Below, piece by piece: positions 42,844 through 51,720 of a DNA stretch of 64,000 nt. Position 1 is the first letter of the stretch; the number at the start of each line of letters is the position of its first letter. A model generated the notes under the pieces. That model did no database searches. It had not been told where the DNA came from and saw only the letters and a list, made by a program, of their open reading frames with translations. Location: positions 186,001-250,000 of the forward strand of contig NZ_JAQQTF010000004.1 of the NCBI RefSeq assembly GCF_028561275.1, written 5' to 3'. Both the position numbers and the translations under genes were made by a program. This DNA comes from Aureisphaera galaxeae (GTDB lineage Bacteria > Bacteroidota > Bacteroidia > Flavobacteriales > Flavobacteriaceae).

Positions 42844-42865
42844 ACCTCGAGCGCAGTCGAGAGGT
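42844..42865. repeat. Flavobacterial palindromic repeat between VWA and AAA genes
   Basis: ACCTCGA-GCGCAG-TCGAGAGGT forms a hairpin with a one-base bulge. Very similar CGA..GCGCAG..TCG palindromes are scattered in intergenic sites of many Flavobacteriaceae genomes (from memory). It sits between two co-directional genes, 6 bp after the VWA stop. Confidence 0.65.
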
Positions 42866-42882
42866 CCTTTTACAAGTTACTT

Positions 42883-44346
42883 ATGAACACAAATGAGATT
42901 AAAACCTTCGGCCGGTTAAAAGCGGCCGGTTACGAACCCAAAACTATTAAGGAAGAATTGCGTCGCAATCTGCTTCAGAAGTTGATGCGAAAAGAAACCA
43001 CCTTCGAAGGCATTCACGGTTATGAATATACTGTGATTCCCGAGTTGGAACGTGCCATTCTTTCCAAACATAATATCAATTTATTGGGGTTACGCGGCCA
43101 GGCCAAGACCCGATTGGCTCGCCAGATGGTGAACTTATTGGATGAGTACATTCCCGTGGTAGCAGGAAGTGAAATTAATGACGATCCTTTTCAACCCATT
43201 TCGCGCTATGCCCGAATGCTCTTGGCTGAAAAAGGGGACGACACTCCTATATCTTGGCTACACAGGGAAGATCGCTTTGCCGAGAAACTAGCCACTCCAG
43301 ATGTGACTGTGGCCGATTTAATTGGGGATGTAGATCCTATTAAGGCAGCTAATTTAAAATTGACCTATGCGGACGATCGTGTAATTCACTTCGGAATGAT
43401 TCCGAGAGCGAATCGCTGCATTTTTGTGATCAACGAATTACCCGATCTACAAGCCCGTATTCAGGTGGCACTTTTCAATATACTTCAGGAAGGAGATATT
43501 CAGATTCGCGGGTTTAAACTACGATTGCCGTTGGATATTCAATTTGTGTTTACTGCCAATCCAGAAGACTATACCAACCGTGGAAGTATCGTTACGCCTC
43601 TAAAAGATAGAATCGGTTCGCAAATCCTTACCCATTATCCGGAAAGTCTGGAGATTGCACGCACCATTACGGAACAGGAAACTGCGGCGGCAATTTCGGA
43701 TAAGGAACATATTTATGTTCCCGAGTTGGCCAAGGATATTTTGGAACAGATCAGTTTCGAGGCACGGGAAAGTGAATTCATCGATGTAAAAAGTGGCGTA
43801 AGTGCCCGATTGAGTATTACTGCTTTCGAAAACCTATTGAGTACCGCAGAACGCAGAGCTTTACAGAACGGTGATGCCCAAACAACGGTTCGTTTGGGTG
43901 ACTTCATGGGAATTATCCCAGCCATTACCGGTAAAGTAGAATTGGTGTATGAAGGGGAACAGGAAGGCGCAGCCGAAGTGGCACAGCGACTTATAGCCGA
44001 TGCGGTAGGAACGGAATTCTTAGGGTATTTCCCAAAGATTGAAAAACTGCAAAAGGAAAGCGATGTAGATCCTTATGACGAATTGGTTTCTTGGTTCTTC
44101 GAACAAAGTGGATTCGAATTGTTGGACTCCCTGACCGACGAAGAATACAAAGAGAAACTGAACAGTATTGCACCTTTAGAGCGTTTATTGGCCAAGTATG
44201 TGCCAGATCTGGCTCCCGAGGACCGAGCGTTCTTCAAGGAGTTTGTATTATGGGCGTTGGCCGAGAATAAGAAGCTCAGCAAATACTATATGAGCAATGG
44301 GCTACGCTTTAAGGATGTCTACGGAGGCTACATTAGCGGACTGTAG
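42883..44346 (+). CDS. AAA ATPase, magnesium-chelatase ChlI/MoxR-like
   Basis: The 487-residue protein has a Walker A-like loop 'GLRGQAKTR' (residues 69-77) in which the usual Gly before Lys is Ala. The Walker B segment 'CIFVINELPDL' (about 179-189) has Asn184-Glu185 instead of Asp-Glu. Sensor-type 'FVFTANPEDYTNRG' and an arginine in 'PLKDRIGSQIL' follow. A long helical C-terminal part ends 'FKDVYGGYISGL'. With the VWA protein it should form a remodelling complex like BchI/BchD. It ends 3 bp from the convergent neighbour. Confidence 0.82.
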   Translation: MNTNEIKTFGRLKAAGYEPKTIKEELRRNLLQKLMRKETTFEGIHGYEYTVIPELERAILSKHNINLLGLRGQAKTRLARQMVNLLDEYIPVVAGSEINDDPFQPISRYARMLLAEKGDDTPISWLHREDRFAEKLATPDVTVADLIGDVDPIKAANLKLTYADDRVIHFGMIPRANRCIFVINELPDLQARIQVALFNILQEGDIQIRGFKLRLPLDIQFVFTANPEDYTNRGSIVTPLKDRIGSQILTHYPESLEIARTITEQETAAAISDKEHIYVPELAKDILEQISFEARESEFIDVKSGVSARLSITAFENLLSTAERRALQNGDAQTTVRLGDFMGIIPAITGKVELVYEGEQEGAAEVAQRLIADAVGTEFLGYFPKIEKLQKESDVDPYDELVSWFFEQSGFELLDSLTDEEYKEKLNSIAPLERLLAKYVPDLAPEDRAFFKEFVLWALAENKKLSKYYMSNGLRFKDVYGGYISGL

Positions 44347-44349
44347 ATC

Positions 44350-44928
44350 CTAACCTTTAGGTTCAAAAACCCACCACACAGTGCCCGATTTAGGCCCAAA
44401 GCTAAGCTTAAGGATGCCGAGGTCACTATAAATGATGTATTTGTTCTTAATGGTTAATTCCTTTCCATTCAACTCAGCGAAAGCAGTTCCGTCTTGGTAT
44501 TGAAAAATAATACCGTTGCTAAGGGTGAGTTTTAGATTTTTGGAACCTGGTTTTTTCTTCGAGTCCGTAAGCTCCTTACGCACAGTCACTCCATGCGAAC
44601 CATAGCTTGTGTCTTTATTTTGTGTTGGAAAGAAATCGGAGGTCAATGCTTGCTCGATAATACCTTCAGATAAAGGGAAAATATCTTGCGATTCCTTGTA
44701 ATTAGGGTATACTACTAGGGTTACAGGGCGTTCTACCTTGAAGGTCTTTTGGGCAGTATCTTGATCGAAAAGCAAATTGTTGTCTGCATCCCTAACCTCG
44801 AAACGGGTTCCCGGCGGATATGCGGTTTGATCACTACGCGATTCGTCCTTATATATCTTTAAATAGGTGTTTTGCCCAAACATCATGGCATAACCCAATA
44901 TAAAAGCCAAGGTTAAAATAGTCTTCAT
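44350..44928 (-). CDS. Hypothetical exported protein downstream of TonB receptor
   Basis: The protein has 192 residues from the ATG at 44928, with a signal ending 'AMMFGQ'. A longer in-frame start (44967) would overlap the receptor gene and hide the signal. The mature part is beta-rich, with a terminal 'LGILKLSFGPKSGTVWWVFE'. It lies 10 bp after the TonB receptor and is presumably a periplasmic accessory. No family is recognised. Confidence 0.7.
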   Translation of the reverse strand: MKTILTLAFILGYAMMFGQNTYLKIYKDESRSDQTAYPPGTRFEVRDADNNLLFDQDTAQKTFKVERPVTLVVYPNYKESQDIFPLSEGIIEQALTSDFFPTQNKDTSYGSHGVTVRKELTDSKKKPGSKNLKLTLSNGIIFQYQDGTAFAELNGKELTIKNKYIIYSDLGILKLSFGPKSGTVWWVFEPKG

Positions 44929-44938
44929 ATCTACAAAT

Positions 44939-47353
44939 TTAGTTATTGTTAATTCTATTTTGCTCATCTTCGATCCCAGTACTGCGTTTTCGGGCCTTTT
45001 TTATTTCGTTTCTACCAAAACTATAATTTAGGCTAAATCGTACCTGCCGGCTATCGCTACCGCCGTCTCCATTTATGCTAAGGTCTCCAAACTGTGTTTC
45101 ACCGCGCCAAGGAATGGTGTACAACACATCGCTAAAGGCTACCCTGAACGTCATTTTATCTTCCATGAATTTTTTCTGAAAGGCAATATCCAAAGACCCC
45201 AAGCTTTCGGTTTCATAGGTTCCACCCCAAATACTTGGCGAGTTGAACCAACCCGAAACCTCCATTCGTATCTTGGCGGGAAGTGAAAATGTGTTTTGCC
45301 CATAAAAACTAAGCGTATTTCTATTTAAGGGAATAAAATCCGGACTGGTAGCTTCAAATTCGCTTCTAAAAGCATTCAAACTTACATAAACACTCCACCA
45401 CTCATTTATTTTACCTGGATACGACACCCCGATATTGTAGACCCGTTGGTTCGCCACATTTCGGGTGATGATAAAGTTCTGGTTTTCGCCCGCTGCCTCT
45501 GTTACTTGAGCGAAGTAGTCGGAAATATAACTATAGGTAACGGAAGTGGTTAATCGATAATTGTAGGTGTGTGCCAAACGAATATTGTTGGTGTATTGGG
45601 GTTGCAAAAATGGATTCCCTTGGCGGAAAGAAAGTTCATCTATTTTGTACTGAAATGGATTTAAGGATTGATAAGAAGGCCTCTGAATCCTCCGACTGTA
45701 AGTAAGGGCAAGACTGTTTTTGCGATTCACGTTATAGGTGATTCCTCCACTAGGAAAGAAATTCGTATAGTCTCTTTTCACTACCTCGTTGTTGTTTTCT
45801 TGAGTACTGATAAGATCCCCTTCCGAAATGGTTTGTTCTACCCGTAGCCCAAATTGAAAGGTAATCTTCGTCCATTTACGATTATAATTGAAATAGGCCG
45901 CATTTATTTGTTCTGTATAATTGAAGATGTTGCTCTGATCTTCGTTAAAAATATCTACCCCGTTAAGAACATCGAAAAAGTCGAAGGTGTTTTCCGTTTG
46001 CACGTATGAAACCCGTCCACCCATTCCGAGCTTGCCTTTCAAGAAATTCTGTTCATAATCTGCTTGGGCAGCCAAAATATCTATATCGATAGGAGTGATA
46101 AAGCGAGCAATTGAACTTCGCAACGTATCGGTTTCCATTCCGTTGACGTAAATGTTGGGTTGAAAATTGGCACGATCGCTACTATACCTTCCATAATCAA
46201 GATCTACGTTTAATTCGTGTCCCAGCGTATCGGCGAATTTGTAGTTGAAGTTTCCATTGAAATTCGAAGAAACATTGTCGCTGTTGCTTTCGGCCAACAG
46301 CACTTCCTCAGGGATTCCCGTTTCTAAAGGGATGATAGGGGTTCGGCTACTGCTATTTCCGATGGAATTATTGAAATTTGCCGTAACAATGACTCCAAAA
46401 GTGTTTTTGGAATTGGCATAAAAATCGAATCCCGTTTTAATATTGTGGCTATTGTTATCCCCTCTGGAAGTGGTTTGGGCATCGAACCTCGTTCCCGATT
46501 GTCGGCGATCTAGATTAATGAAACCGTAACTATCCCCAAACCGATTGCTATAGGTACCGTATACATTGGTTTTCTTACCACGGTTGTTTAGCGTTAGGGA
46601 ACTATTTGCTCTGGGAAACCTTCCCTGAATGAATCCTGTGGTAACACTTCCATTGGTTCCAAGACTTTTATCCCGTTTCAGTTTAATATTTATGATTCCC
46701 GCATTCCCTGCGGCTTCATATTTTGAAGACGGTTGGGTAATGATCTCGATGGCATCTATATCCGTAGACTGAAGGGTTTCCAAATAATTGGTTAGGTCTT
46801 GACCCCGAAGTATGGAGGGGCGACCATCGATATAAATCTGAACCCCCGTTTTTCCTTCTACGATAATATTGTTGTTGTTATCGATAATAACACCTGGGGC
46901 TTTCCGAAGCAATTCGAAACCATTGTTTCCTGTGGCATTGATGGTTTTATCTACATTGAAAACCGTTTTATCCGCCTGTACTTCGACGATGGGTTTTTCA
47001 ACCACAATATTTACCTCCTCCAAGGATTCCGTGGATTCAGAAAGTTGAATGGTTCCCACATCTACGTCATCACCATTCACGGTAATGGGATCGGTTATGT
47101 AGGTGCGATACCCGACACTTGTGAATTTTAGCACATAGATTTCCTCCAACACCGAGTTGAAGTTAAAATAGCCGTATTCATTACTAATAGTAGCTTTTAC
47201 CAAACTACTATCATTCGCTTTGAGTAGTAATGTCGTTACAAAAGATAAGGGTTCTTGGTCGGTATCCTTGAGTTCGCCAGAAACGGAATATTCCTGAGCG
47301 GAAACGGTTCCAAATAGCAGGACGAAAAGGACAAAAAGGGTATGTGCTCTCAT
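44939..47353 (-). CDS. TonB-dependent receptor (outer-membrane beta-barrel family)
   Basis: The protein has 804 residues from the ATG at 47353. A GTG at 47365 would leave almost no leader after the predicted promoter. A signal ('VLFVLLFGTVSAQ') is followed by a CarboxypepD_reg-like domain ('VSGELKDTDQEPLSFVTTL'), a plug ('GVIIDNNNNIIVEGKTGVQI', 'SKYEAAGNAGIINIKLKRD') and a long barrel ending 'RFSLNYSFGRNE'. This subtype often lacks a C-terminal TonB-family plug signature. It diverges from a LytS/LytTR pair and may supply its signal. Confidence 0.85.
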   Translation of the reverse strand: MRAHTLFVLFVLLFGTVSAQEYSVSGELKDTDQEPLSFVTTLLLKANDSSLVKATISNEYGYFNFNSVLEEIYVLKFTSVGYRTYITDPITVNGDDVDVGTIQLSESTESLEEVNIVVEKPIVEVQADKTVFNVDKTINATGNNGFELLRKAPGVIIDNNNNIIVEGKTGVQIYIDGRPSILRGQDLTNYLETLQSTDIDAIEIITQPSSKYEAAGNAGIINIKLKRDKSLGTNGSVTTGFIQGRFPRANSSLTLNNRGKKTNVYGTYSNRFGDSYGFINLDRRQSGTRFDAQTTSRGDNNSHNIKTGFDFYANSKNTFGVIVTANFNNSIGNSSSRTPIIPLETGIPEEVLLAESNSDNVSSNFNGNFNYKFADTLGHELNVDLDYGRYSSDRANFQPNIYVNGMETDTLRSSIARFITPIDIDILAAQADYEQNFLKGKLGMGGRVSYVQTENTFDFFDVLNGVDIFNEDQSNIFNYTEQINAAYFNYNRKWTKITFQFGLRVEQTISEGDLISTQENNNEVVKRDYTNFFPSGGITYNVNRKNSLALTYSRRIQRPSYQSLNPFQYKIDELSFRQGNPFLQPQYTNNIRLAHTYNYRLTTSVTYSYISDYFAQVTEAAGENQNFIITRNVANQRVYNIGVSYPGKINEWWSVYVSLNAFRSEFEATSPDFIPLNRNTLSFYGQNTFSLPAKIRMEVSGWFNSPSIWGGTYETESLGSLDIAFQKKFMEDKMTFRVAFSDVLYTIPWRGETQFGDLSINGDGGSDSRQVRFSLNYSFGRNEIKKARKRSTGIEDEQNRINNN

Positions 47354-47375
47354 GTTATTAATCACGGTTACGAAG

Positions 47376-47383
47376 CAAAAATG
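47376..47383 (-). promoter_or_regulatory. -7 element of the TonB receptor gene
   Basis: CATTTTTG on the minus strand matches TAnnTTTG at 7 of 8 positions. The start site would be about 47369, leaving a 16-nt leader before the ATG at 47353. Confidence 0.45.
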
Positions 47384-47450
47384 AAAATCCTCTTAATAGG
47401 ATGGAAGTAGTTTCCGCTGAGTGGTCCTATAGTCCGATGAAAATGCATGG

Positions 47451-47478
47451 ACCATTCAGCCGCGCATAGGTCCATTCG
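47451..47478. promoter_or_regulatory. Predicted operator of the second LytTR system
   Basis: ACCATTCA (47451-47458) and TCCATTCG (47471-47478) are direct half-sites 20 bp apart. They resemble the ACRATTCA halves of the first system and lie directly upstream of the + strand promoter (47490-47520). The divergent TonB receptor could share the site. Confidence 0.5.
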
Positions 47479-47489
47479 TCGGAAATAGC

Positions 47490-47520
47490 TATTTAAGCTA
47501 CTGTCATTCCCTTAGTTTTG
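47490..47520 (+). promoter_or_regulatory. Promoter of the second LytS/LytTR operon
   Basis: TAGTTTTG at 47513-47520 fully matches TAnnTTTG, with a T-rich -33 (TATTTA, 47490-47495). The leader of about 70 nt contains the dyad TTGGGT-TAG-ACCCAA at 47566-47580, a possible second regulatory point. Confidence 0.6.
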
Positions 47521-47595
47521 AGTTCCATTTAAAATAGGGAAATAACCGCTCATAAGAAGATTTCTTGGGTTAGACCCAAATGGTTTTATACATTT

Positions 47596-48672
47596 ATGGA
47601 TATGTTGAAGGAATTTTTGAATCGTCGATTTTTTGGGATACGTGCTAGGGAAATCCTTATTACACTAGTTATTTATACTGTGTTTGCATTCCTATACCAT
47701 GTTACCTTATGGGTAAATCGTATGGGCTATAAGGACCCGGACGATCATCTCTTCGATATGGAATATTTCGTATTGTGCAAGGGGATGCAGTATGTAATAT
47801 TTTTTCTGCTAACCATTCCTCTCTGGTTTCTCAACTTTAGATGGTTAAAAAACTGGCCTTTACTATACAAATTGTTGTTGCACCTTGTTACCCTTCCCGT
47901 TTTTGTATTTGTTTCCCAACGCTTGTACTATGCGTATGCAGAAGCTATGGGCTATTGGCACTTGCAGGGGAGCGGACAGGTTTGGGATATTTATATTCCT
48001 GGATTGTTCTACTGTTTTCAATTTGGTCTTTTCCATGCTTATCAATACTTCACGGAAAATCAGAAGAAATTGAAATTGGAAGGTGAATTGCGAAATGCAG
48101 CCTTAAAGAGCGAGCTTTCGGCCATTAAGGCCCAGCTCAATCCACATTTTCTATACAATGTGTTCAACACCATCAATGCTTCTGTTCCTGCAGAGAATGA
48201 GAAGACCCGACATCTCATAGCGGAACTTTCAGATCTGTTTCGCTATCAGTTACAAGCTTCCCAAGAAGAAGTAGTTACCTTGGAGGAGGAACTAAATTTC
48301 GTTCAGAAATACCTGGCTTTAGAAAAAGAACGATTTGGAGATCGATTGCAAATTGAGTTGAATGTGGACAAGAATCTCTATTCTGAAAAAATACCCCCAA
48401 TGATCCTACAACCTTTGGTGGAAAATTCGGTGAAACATGGACTATCCTCTTTAATTGATGGAGGCACCATTAGCATTACCATTTTTAAGGATGGGGATAA
48501 ATTACGCTTCGAGATTGCCGATACGGGTGTGGGAGCCAAGGATAAGTCCAAACTTTTCGAAAAGGGGGTAGGGCTTACCAATACACGGATGCGCCTTCAG
48601 AAAATGTACAAAACCAATTTGGAGGTAATCGATAACCATCCGCAGGGACTTAAAATTAAATTCAGTATTTAA
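47596..48672 (+). CDS. LytS-type histidine kinase
   Basis: The 358-residue protein has four N-terminal membrane helices (about 19-38, 60-80, 88-108, 132-150) and a His_kinase core 'QLNPHFLYN' with H184 as phosphorylated residue. The ATPase part has 'LQPLVENSVKHGL', 'EIADTGVG' and 'GVGLTNTRMRLQ'. Unlike the kinase at 14984 it has no 2TM domain. It overlaps the regulator gene by one base. It likely reads a signal linked to the divergent TonB receptor. Confidence 0.88.
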   Translation: MDMLKEFLNRRFFGIRAREILITLVIYTVFAFLYHVTLWVNRMGYKDPDDHLFDMEYFVLCKGMQYVIFFLLTIPLWFLNFRWLKNWPLLYKLLLHLVTLPVFVFVSQRLYYAYAEAMGYWHLQGSGQVWDIYIPGLFYCFQFGLFHAYQYFTENQKKLKLEGELRNAALKSELSAIKAQLNPHFLYNVFNTINASVPAENEKTRHLIAELSDLFRYQLQASQEEVVTLEEELNFVQKYLALEKERFGDRLQIELNVDKNLYSEKIPPMILQPLVENSVKHGLSSLIDGGTISITIFKDGDKLRFEIADTGVGAKDKSKLFEKGVGLTNTRMRLQKMYKTNLEVIDNHPQGLKIKFSI

Positions 48673-49400
48673 TGCAGAAAGTGATTATCGTAGATGACGA
48701 GGCTTCCGGAAGGAAATTAATTACGCAATATTTGGAAGATTATCCAGAGCTCGTTGTCATTGCCCAAGCGAATAATGGAGTAGATGCCGTAAAGGAAATC
48801 AATAGGTTTAAACCCGATTTGGTGTTTTTGGATATTCAAATGCCTGGGCTTACTGGGTTCGAGGTATTGAATCATTTGGAAGAACTTCCCCAAATTATCT
48901 TTTCTACGGCCTACGACAAATATGCCCTAAAGGCGTTCGATGTACATGCGGTAGATTATTTACTGAAACCATACACCAAGGAACGTTTCAGTAAAGCAAT
49001 TGAAAAACTGGATGTTACAGAGAATCAAAAAAGCATTGGGCCACTTGCGGCCGATTTAATGCTAAAAAGCTCTTCCTATCCCGAACGGATTTTGGTCTCC
49101 TTTCAGAAAAAGCTTATTACCATTGCTACTACCGATATTCTTTGGATTGAAGCATTTGGGGATTATTCTAAACTTCATACAACCGCCGAAACCTATGTGA
49201 GCAACTTTGGAATTTCCCAATTGGAGGAAAAACTGGATCCCAAATTGTTCTTACGGGTACATCGCTCTTCTATTATCAATATCAATGGGATTGAGCAATT
49301 GGATAAATATGCCAAATCCTATGATGTGACCCTAAAGAATGGAGATGTCGTACGTGTGAGTCGCGGATATATGGACGCCGTGAAGAAACTTATATTTTAG
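48672..49400 (+). CDS. LytTR family response regulator
   Basis: The 242-residue protein has a receiver domain with 'VIIVDDEASGRKL', the phospho-acceptor D54 ('LVFLDIQMPG'), 'FSTAYDKYALKAF' and 'DYLLKPYT'. The LytTR DNA-binding domain (about 140-242) shows 'DILWIEAFGDYSKLHTTAE' and 'FLRVHRSSIININ'. It is translated from the kinase transcript (1-bp overlap) and is expected to bind the 20-bp-phased repeat at 47451. Confidence 0.9.
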   Translation: MQKVIIVDDEASGRKLITQYLEDYPELVVIAQANNGVDAVKEINRFKPDLVFLDIQMPGLTGFEVLNHLEELPQIIFSTAYDKYALKAFDVHAVDYLLKPYTKERFSKAIEKLDVTENQKSIGPLAADLMLKSSSYPERILVSFQKKLITIATTDILWIEAFGDYSKLHTTAETYVSNFGISQLEEKLDPKLFLRVHRSSIININGIEQLDKYAKSYDVTLKNGDVVRVSRGYMDAVKKLIF

Positions 49401-49410
49401 TCAACTACGT

Positions 49411-50187
49411 TTATAGCATTTTCCCCAACAATTCCTTCATCAGCTTAGCTGCCAAAAAAGCCGTCATATCCTGAAAATCTTTGGTAGGATTGTATTCCAC
49501 AATATCGGCACCCACGATTTCCGCATCGATATTGTGAAGCATATTAATGACCTGTCTGGAAGTCAATCCGCCCGGTTCGTGGTGGGAGACGCCCGGGGCA
49601 TATGCCGGATCGATTCCGTCGAGATCTATGGAAATGTACAGCGGATTTTCGAATTTGGAGATTTTTGAAAGGTCCAAATCCTTCATCTCGTGGATTTCCA
49701 CGCCAAATTTTTCGGCCTGTTCCTGTTGATGAGGGGTCAATGCCCGAATACCTACTTGCACTAATCGTACGGCTAATTTATTTTCCATGATTCTTGCAAA
49801 TGGACAGGCATGGGAATAGGGATCGCCTTCAAAATCATCATATAAATCCGAATGGGCATCGATCTGAAGGATATCCAACTTAGGATACTTTGTATGATAG
49901 GCTTTTATAATAGGGAAAGTAATGGAATGATCCCCACCAAGGGTAAGGACCTTAACGTCTTCGTTCAAGTGCTTTTTCGTGATGGTTTCAATGTCGAAAT
50001 ACTCGGATATTTCAAAATCACCTTTATCCTGAATATTGGGGTTATCTACAGAGATTCCATTTTCAGCAAAGTAATTATAGGAACCGCTGTGCAAAGCTTT
50101 CCGAATTAAAGGAGGTGCCAGACTAGGTCCTCTTTGATAGGATGATTTCTCATCGAACTGTATTCCTTGTATACTGATTTTGGACAT
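49411..50187 (-). CDS. speB: Agmatinase / ureohydrolase family protein
   Basis: The 258-residue protein keeps all manganese ligands of the arginase fold: H87 ('GGDHS'), D110, H112 and D114 ('IDAHSDLYDD'), and D188 and D190 ('ISIDLDGIDPAYAPG'). The 'PGVSHHEPGG' loop fits agmatinase more than arginase. It should cleave agmatine to putrescine and urea in polyamine synthesis, but other guanidino substrates are possible. It overlaps the upstream gene stop by one base. Confidence 0.85.
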   Translation of the reverse strand: MSKISIQGIQFDEKSSYQRGPSLAPPLIRKALHSGSYNYFAENGISVDNPNIQDKGDFEISEYFDIETITKKHLNEDVKVLTLGGDHSITFPIIKAYHTKYPKLDILQIDAHSDLYDDFEGDPYSHACPFARIMENKLAVRLVQVGIRALTPHQQEQAEKFGVEIHEMKDLDLSKISKFENPLYISIDLDGIDPAYAPGVSHHEPGGLTSRQVINMLHNIDAEIVGADIVEYNPTKDFQDMTAFLAAKLMKELLGKML

Positions 50188-50681
50188 TACTGAGTTGATT
50201 TTATGTATTGAATTAATTCGTTGCTGAAGTCGGTGCAGCTTTCACAATAAAGGACAACTTTTTCTGGATACAAATGATTGATATTGGTTTCTTCCTTAAA
50301 ATTTTCCAGTGCTATGTATATTTTATTATTCACATAGATAGAATCTATAGTACGAATGCTGTCAATTTCCTGTAATGCTCTTTTTCTAAAAGTTTCGATT
50401 TTATTTTGCAATGCGTATACTTGCTTAATCCTTTTGTCTGTTTCCTTTGGCGTATTACAACCGGGCACATTTCTTTCTAAATCGAGTAAGAGCTTTCTTA
50501 ATTTAGATTCAGCCGAATCCATTCGCTGTTCCAAAGCAATCTTCCTCTTTTGAGCCCAATGCGAAGATTCAAACACCAAATTGTGATCATAAAATCCATA
50601 GTGTTCTTGTGCAATACAGGTGAAAGTTCCGACAACGAGAAACAATAGTATATGCAGGCCCATGGTCTTCAAAGTATCCAT
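50187..50681 (-). CDS. Hypothetical exported coiled-coil protein
   Basis: The 164-residue protein has a signal ('LLFLVVGTFTCIAQ') and a helical region rich in Lys, Glu and Arg ('ALEQRMDSAESKLRKLLLDL', 'VYALQNKIETFRKRALQEID') predicted to form coiled coil. Cys pairs occur at 'VPGCNTP' and 'YCESCTDF'. No family is recognised. Its stop overlaps the agmatinase start. Confidence 0.65.
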   Translation of the reverse strand: MDTLKTMGLHILLFLVVGTFTCIAQEHYGFYDHNLVFESSHWAQKRKIALEQRMDSAESKLRKLLLDLERNVPGCNTPKETDKRIKQVYALQNKIETFRKRALQEIDSIRTIDSIYVNNKIYIALENFKEETNINHLYPEKVVLYCESCTDFSNELIQYIKSTQ

Positions 50682-50726
50682 ATTACACCATGAAACTAGG
50701 CAGATAATTGAAAAAAGTAAACAATT

Positions 50727-51494
50727 TTAAGAAAAGAATAACTCAGGAATCGCTTTTACGATAAGTAAAACACCGGCTATTACCATTATGGCAATAAGCC
50801 ATCGTCGAAAAGCCAATTTACTCATTCTAAACAATAGCCATTTACCGATAAGATTGCCTACGATAGCCCCCAATCCAAGGGCAGTGCCATAGGCCCAGAG
50901 TTTGGGCGACATCATCCCAAAGAAAACGTAACCACCTACCTGAGCCAGTCCTAAAAAGAAGGATTGAGCAGCCTTGGTCCCTACCAGATACTCTTTGTCG
51001 ATTCCCGCATTGATTAAAAATGGGTTGAGAATAGGTCCCATGCCTCCCGTAAAGGTCCCGATGATAGAAATAAGAAACCCTAGCGGAATAAAATACCACA
51101 GTTTCACAGGGAAGGAACGGTCCTTTTTCCCAAATCGATACTGAAAGATGGTACTCACTAAGAACAGGCCTACCAACAATTGAACCCAATAGATTTCCAC
51201 TTCCGAAAAGAGCCAAGCAGCGAGCACAGCCCCGGTCATAGCGGCAGGAACAAAATACCAAAAGACCTTCCAGACGATGTATTTCCAAAAGATAAGGATA
51301 CGCGTTGGGCGGCTAATGAAAGCTCCAAGATTGATGACTGGTGCCGTTTGTGAAGCTCCGATAAGAAAGTTCAATACAGGGATTTGCATCATGGCCCCGC
51401 CACCCCCGCTAATGGTAGATAGGGTAAAAGTACAGGCTCCTAAAAGAAACAATAGGAAAAAATAAAGAAAAGGTATTTCGGTGAACGTTTCCAA
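50727..51494 (-). CDS. TauE/SafE family sulfite/organic-acid exporter-like protein
   Basis: The protein of about 255 residues has eight predicted helices. The glycine-rich motifs 'TISGGGGAMMQIP' and 'GTFTGGMGPILNPFLI' mark the two TauE/SafE repeats. The only in-frame ATG (51656) lies in repeat DNA, and the residues it would add (e.g. 'INCTLLLPTENCYCQLK') are translated repeat units. TTG at 51494 ('LETFTEIPFLYFF') is the most likely true start. It probably exports a small anion across the inner membrane. Confidence 0.75.
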   Translation of the reverse strand: METFTEIPFLYFFLLFLLGACTFTLSTISGGGGAMMQIPVLNFLIGASQTAPVINLGAFISRPTRILIFWKYIVWKVFWYFVPAAMTGAVLAAWLFSEVEIYWVQLLVGLFLVSTIFQYRFGKKDRSFPVKLWYFIPLGFLISIIGTFTGGMGPILNPFLINAGIDKEYLVGTKAAQSFFLGLAQVGGYVFFGMMSPKLWAYGTALGLGAIVGNLIGKWLLFRMSKLAFRRWLIAIMVIAGVLLIVKAIPELFFS

Positions 51495-51514
51495 TACTGG
51501 AGTAAAGATAATTG

Positions 51515-51554
51515 TTTTCAGTTGGCAGTAGCAGTTTTCAGTTGGCAGTAACAG
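51515..51554. repeat. Tandem 20-bp repeat upstream of the TauE gene
   Basis: TTTTCAGTTGGCAGTAGCAG (51515-51534) is followed directly by a copy with one change (51535-51554). A third copy with two changes lies at 51770-51789. Similar 'cagttggcagt' runs are seen between genes in many Flavobacteriia (from memory). Confidence 0.75.
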
Positions 51555-51666
51555 TGTGCAGTTGATGGGTTGTGGGTTCTTTGGACTCCGAGCGGGACGA
51601 CCAGAGGGAGGGTTGTATAGAGGAGTCGGTTTGTTGGTTCCTAGTTCAAGATTCAAAGTTGAGGAA

Positions 51667-51720
51667 CTGGACGCCGAGTTTTTCGAGTGAAATGAGAAAT
51701 GTATCGAGGTGTCATTTTTT
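51667..51720 (+). repeat. 54-bp dispersed repeat, copy A
   Basis: It runs from CTGGACGCCGAG to the T-run at 51720 and matches copy B (51835-51888) at 52 of 54 positions. The outer parts are imperfect inverted repeats (GACACC ... GGTGTC in copy B), giving a hairpin. A shortened head (GGACTCCGAG) is seen near 51583. Confidence 0.8.
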
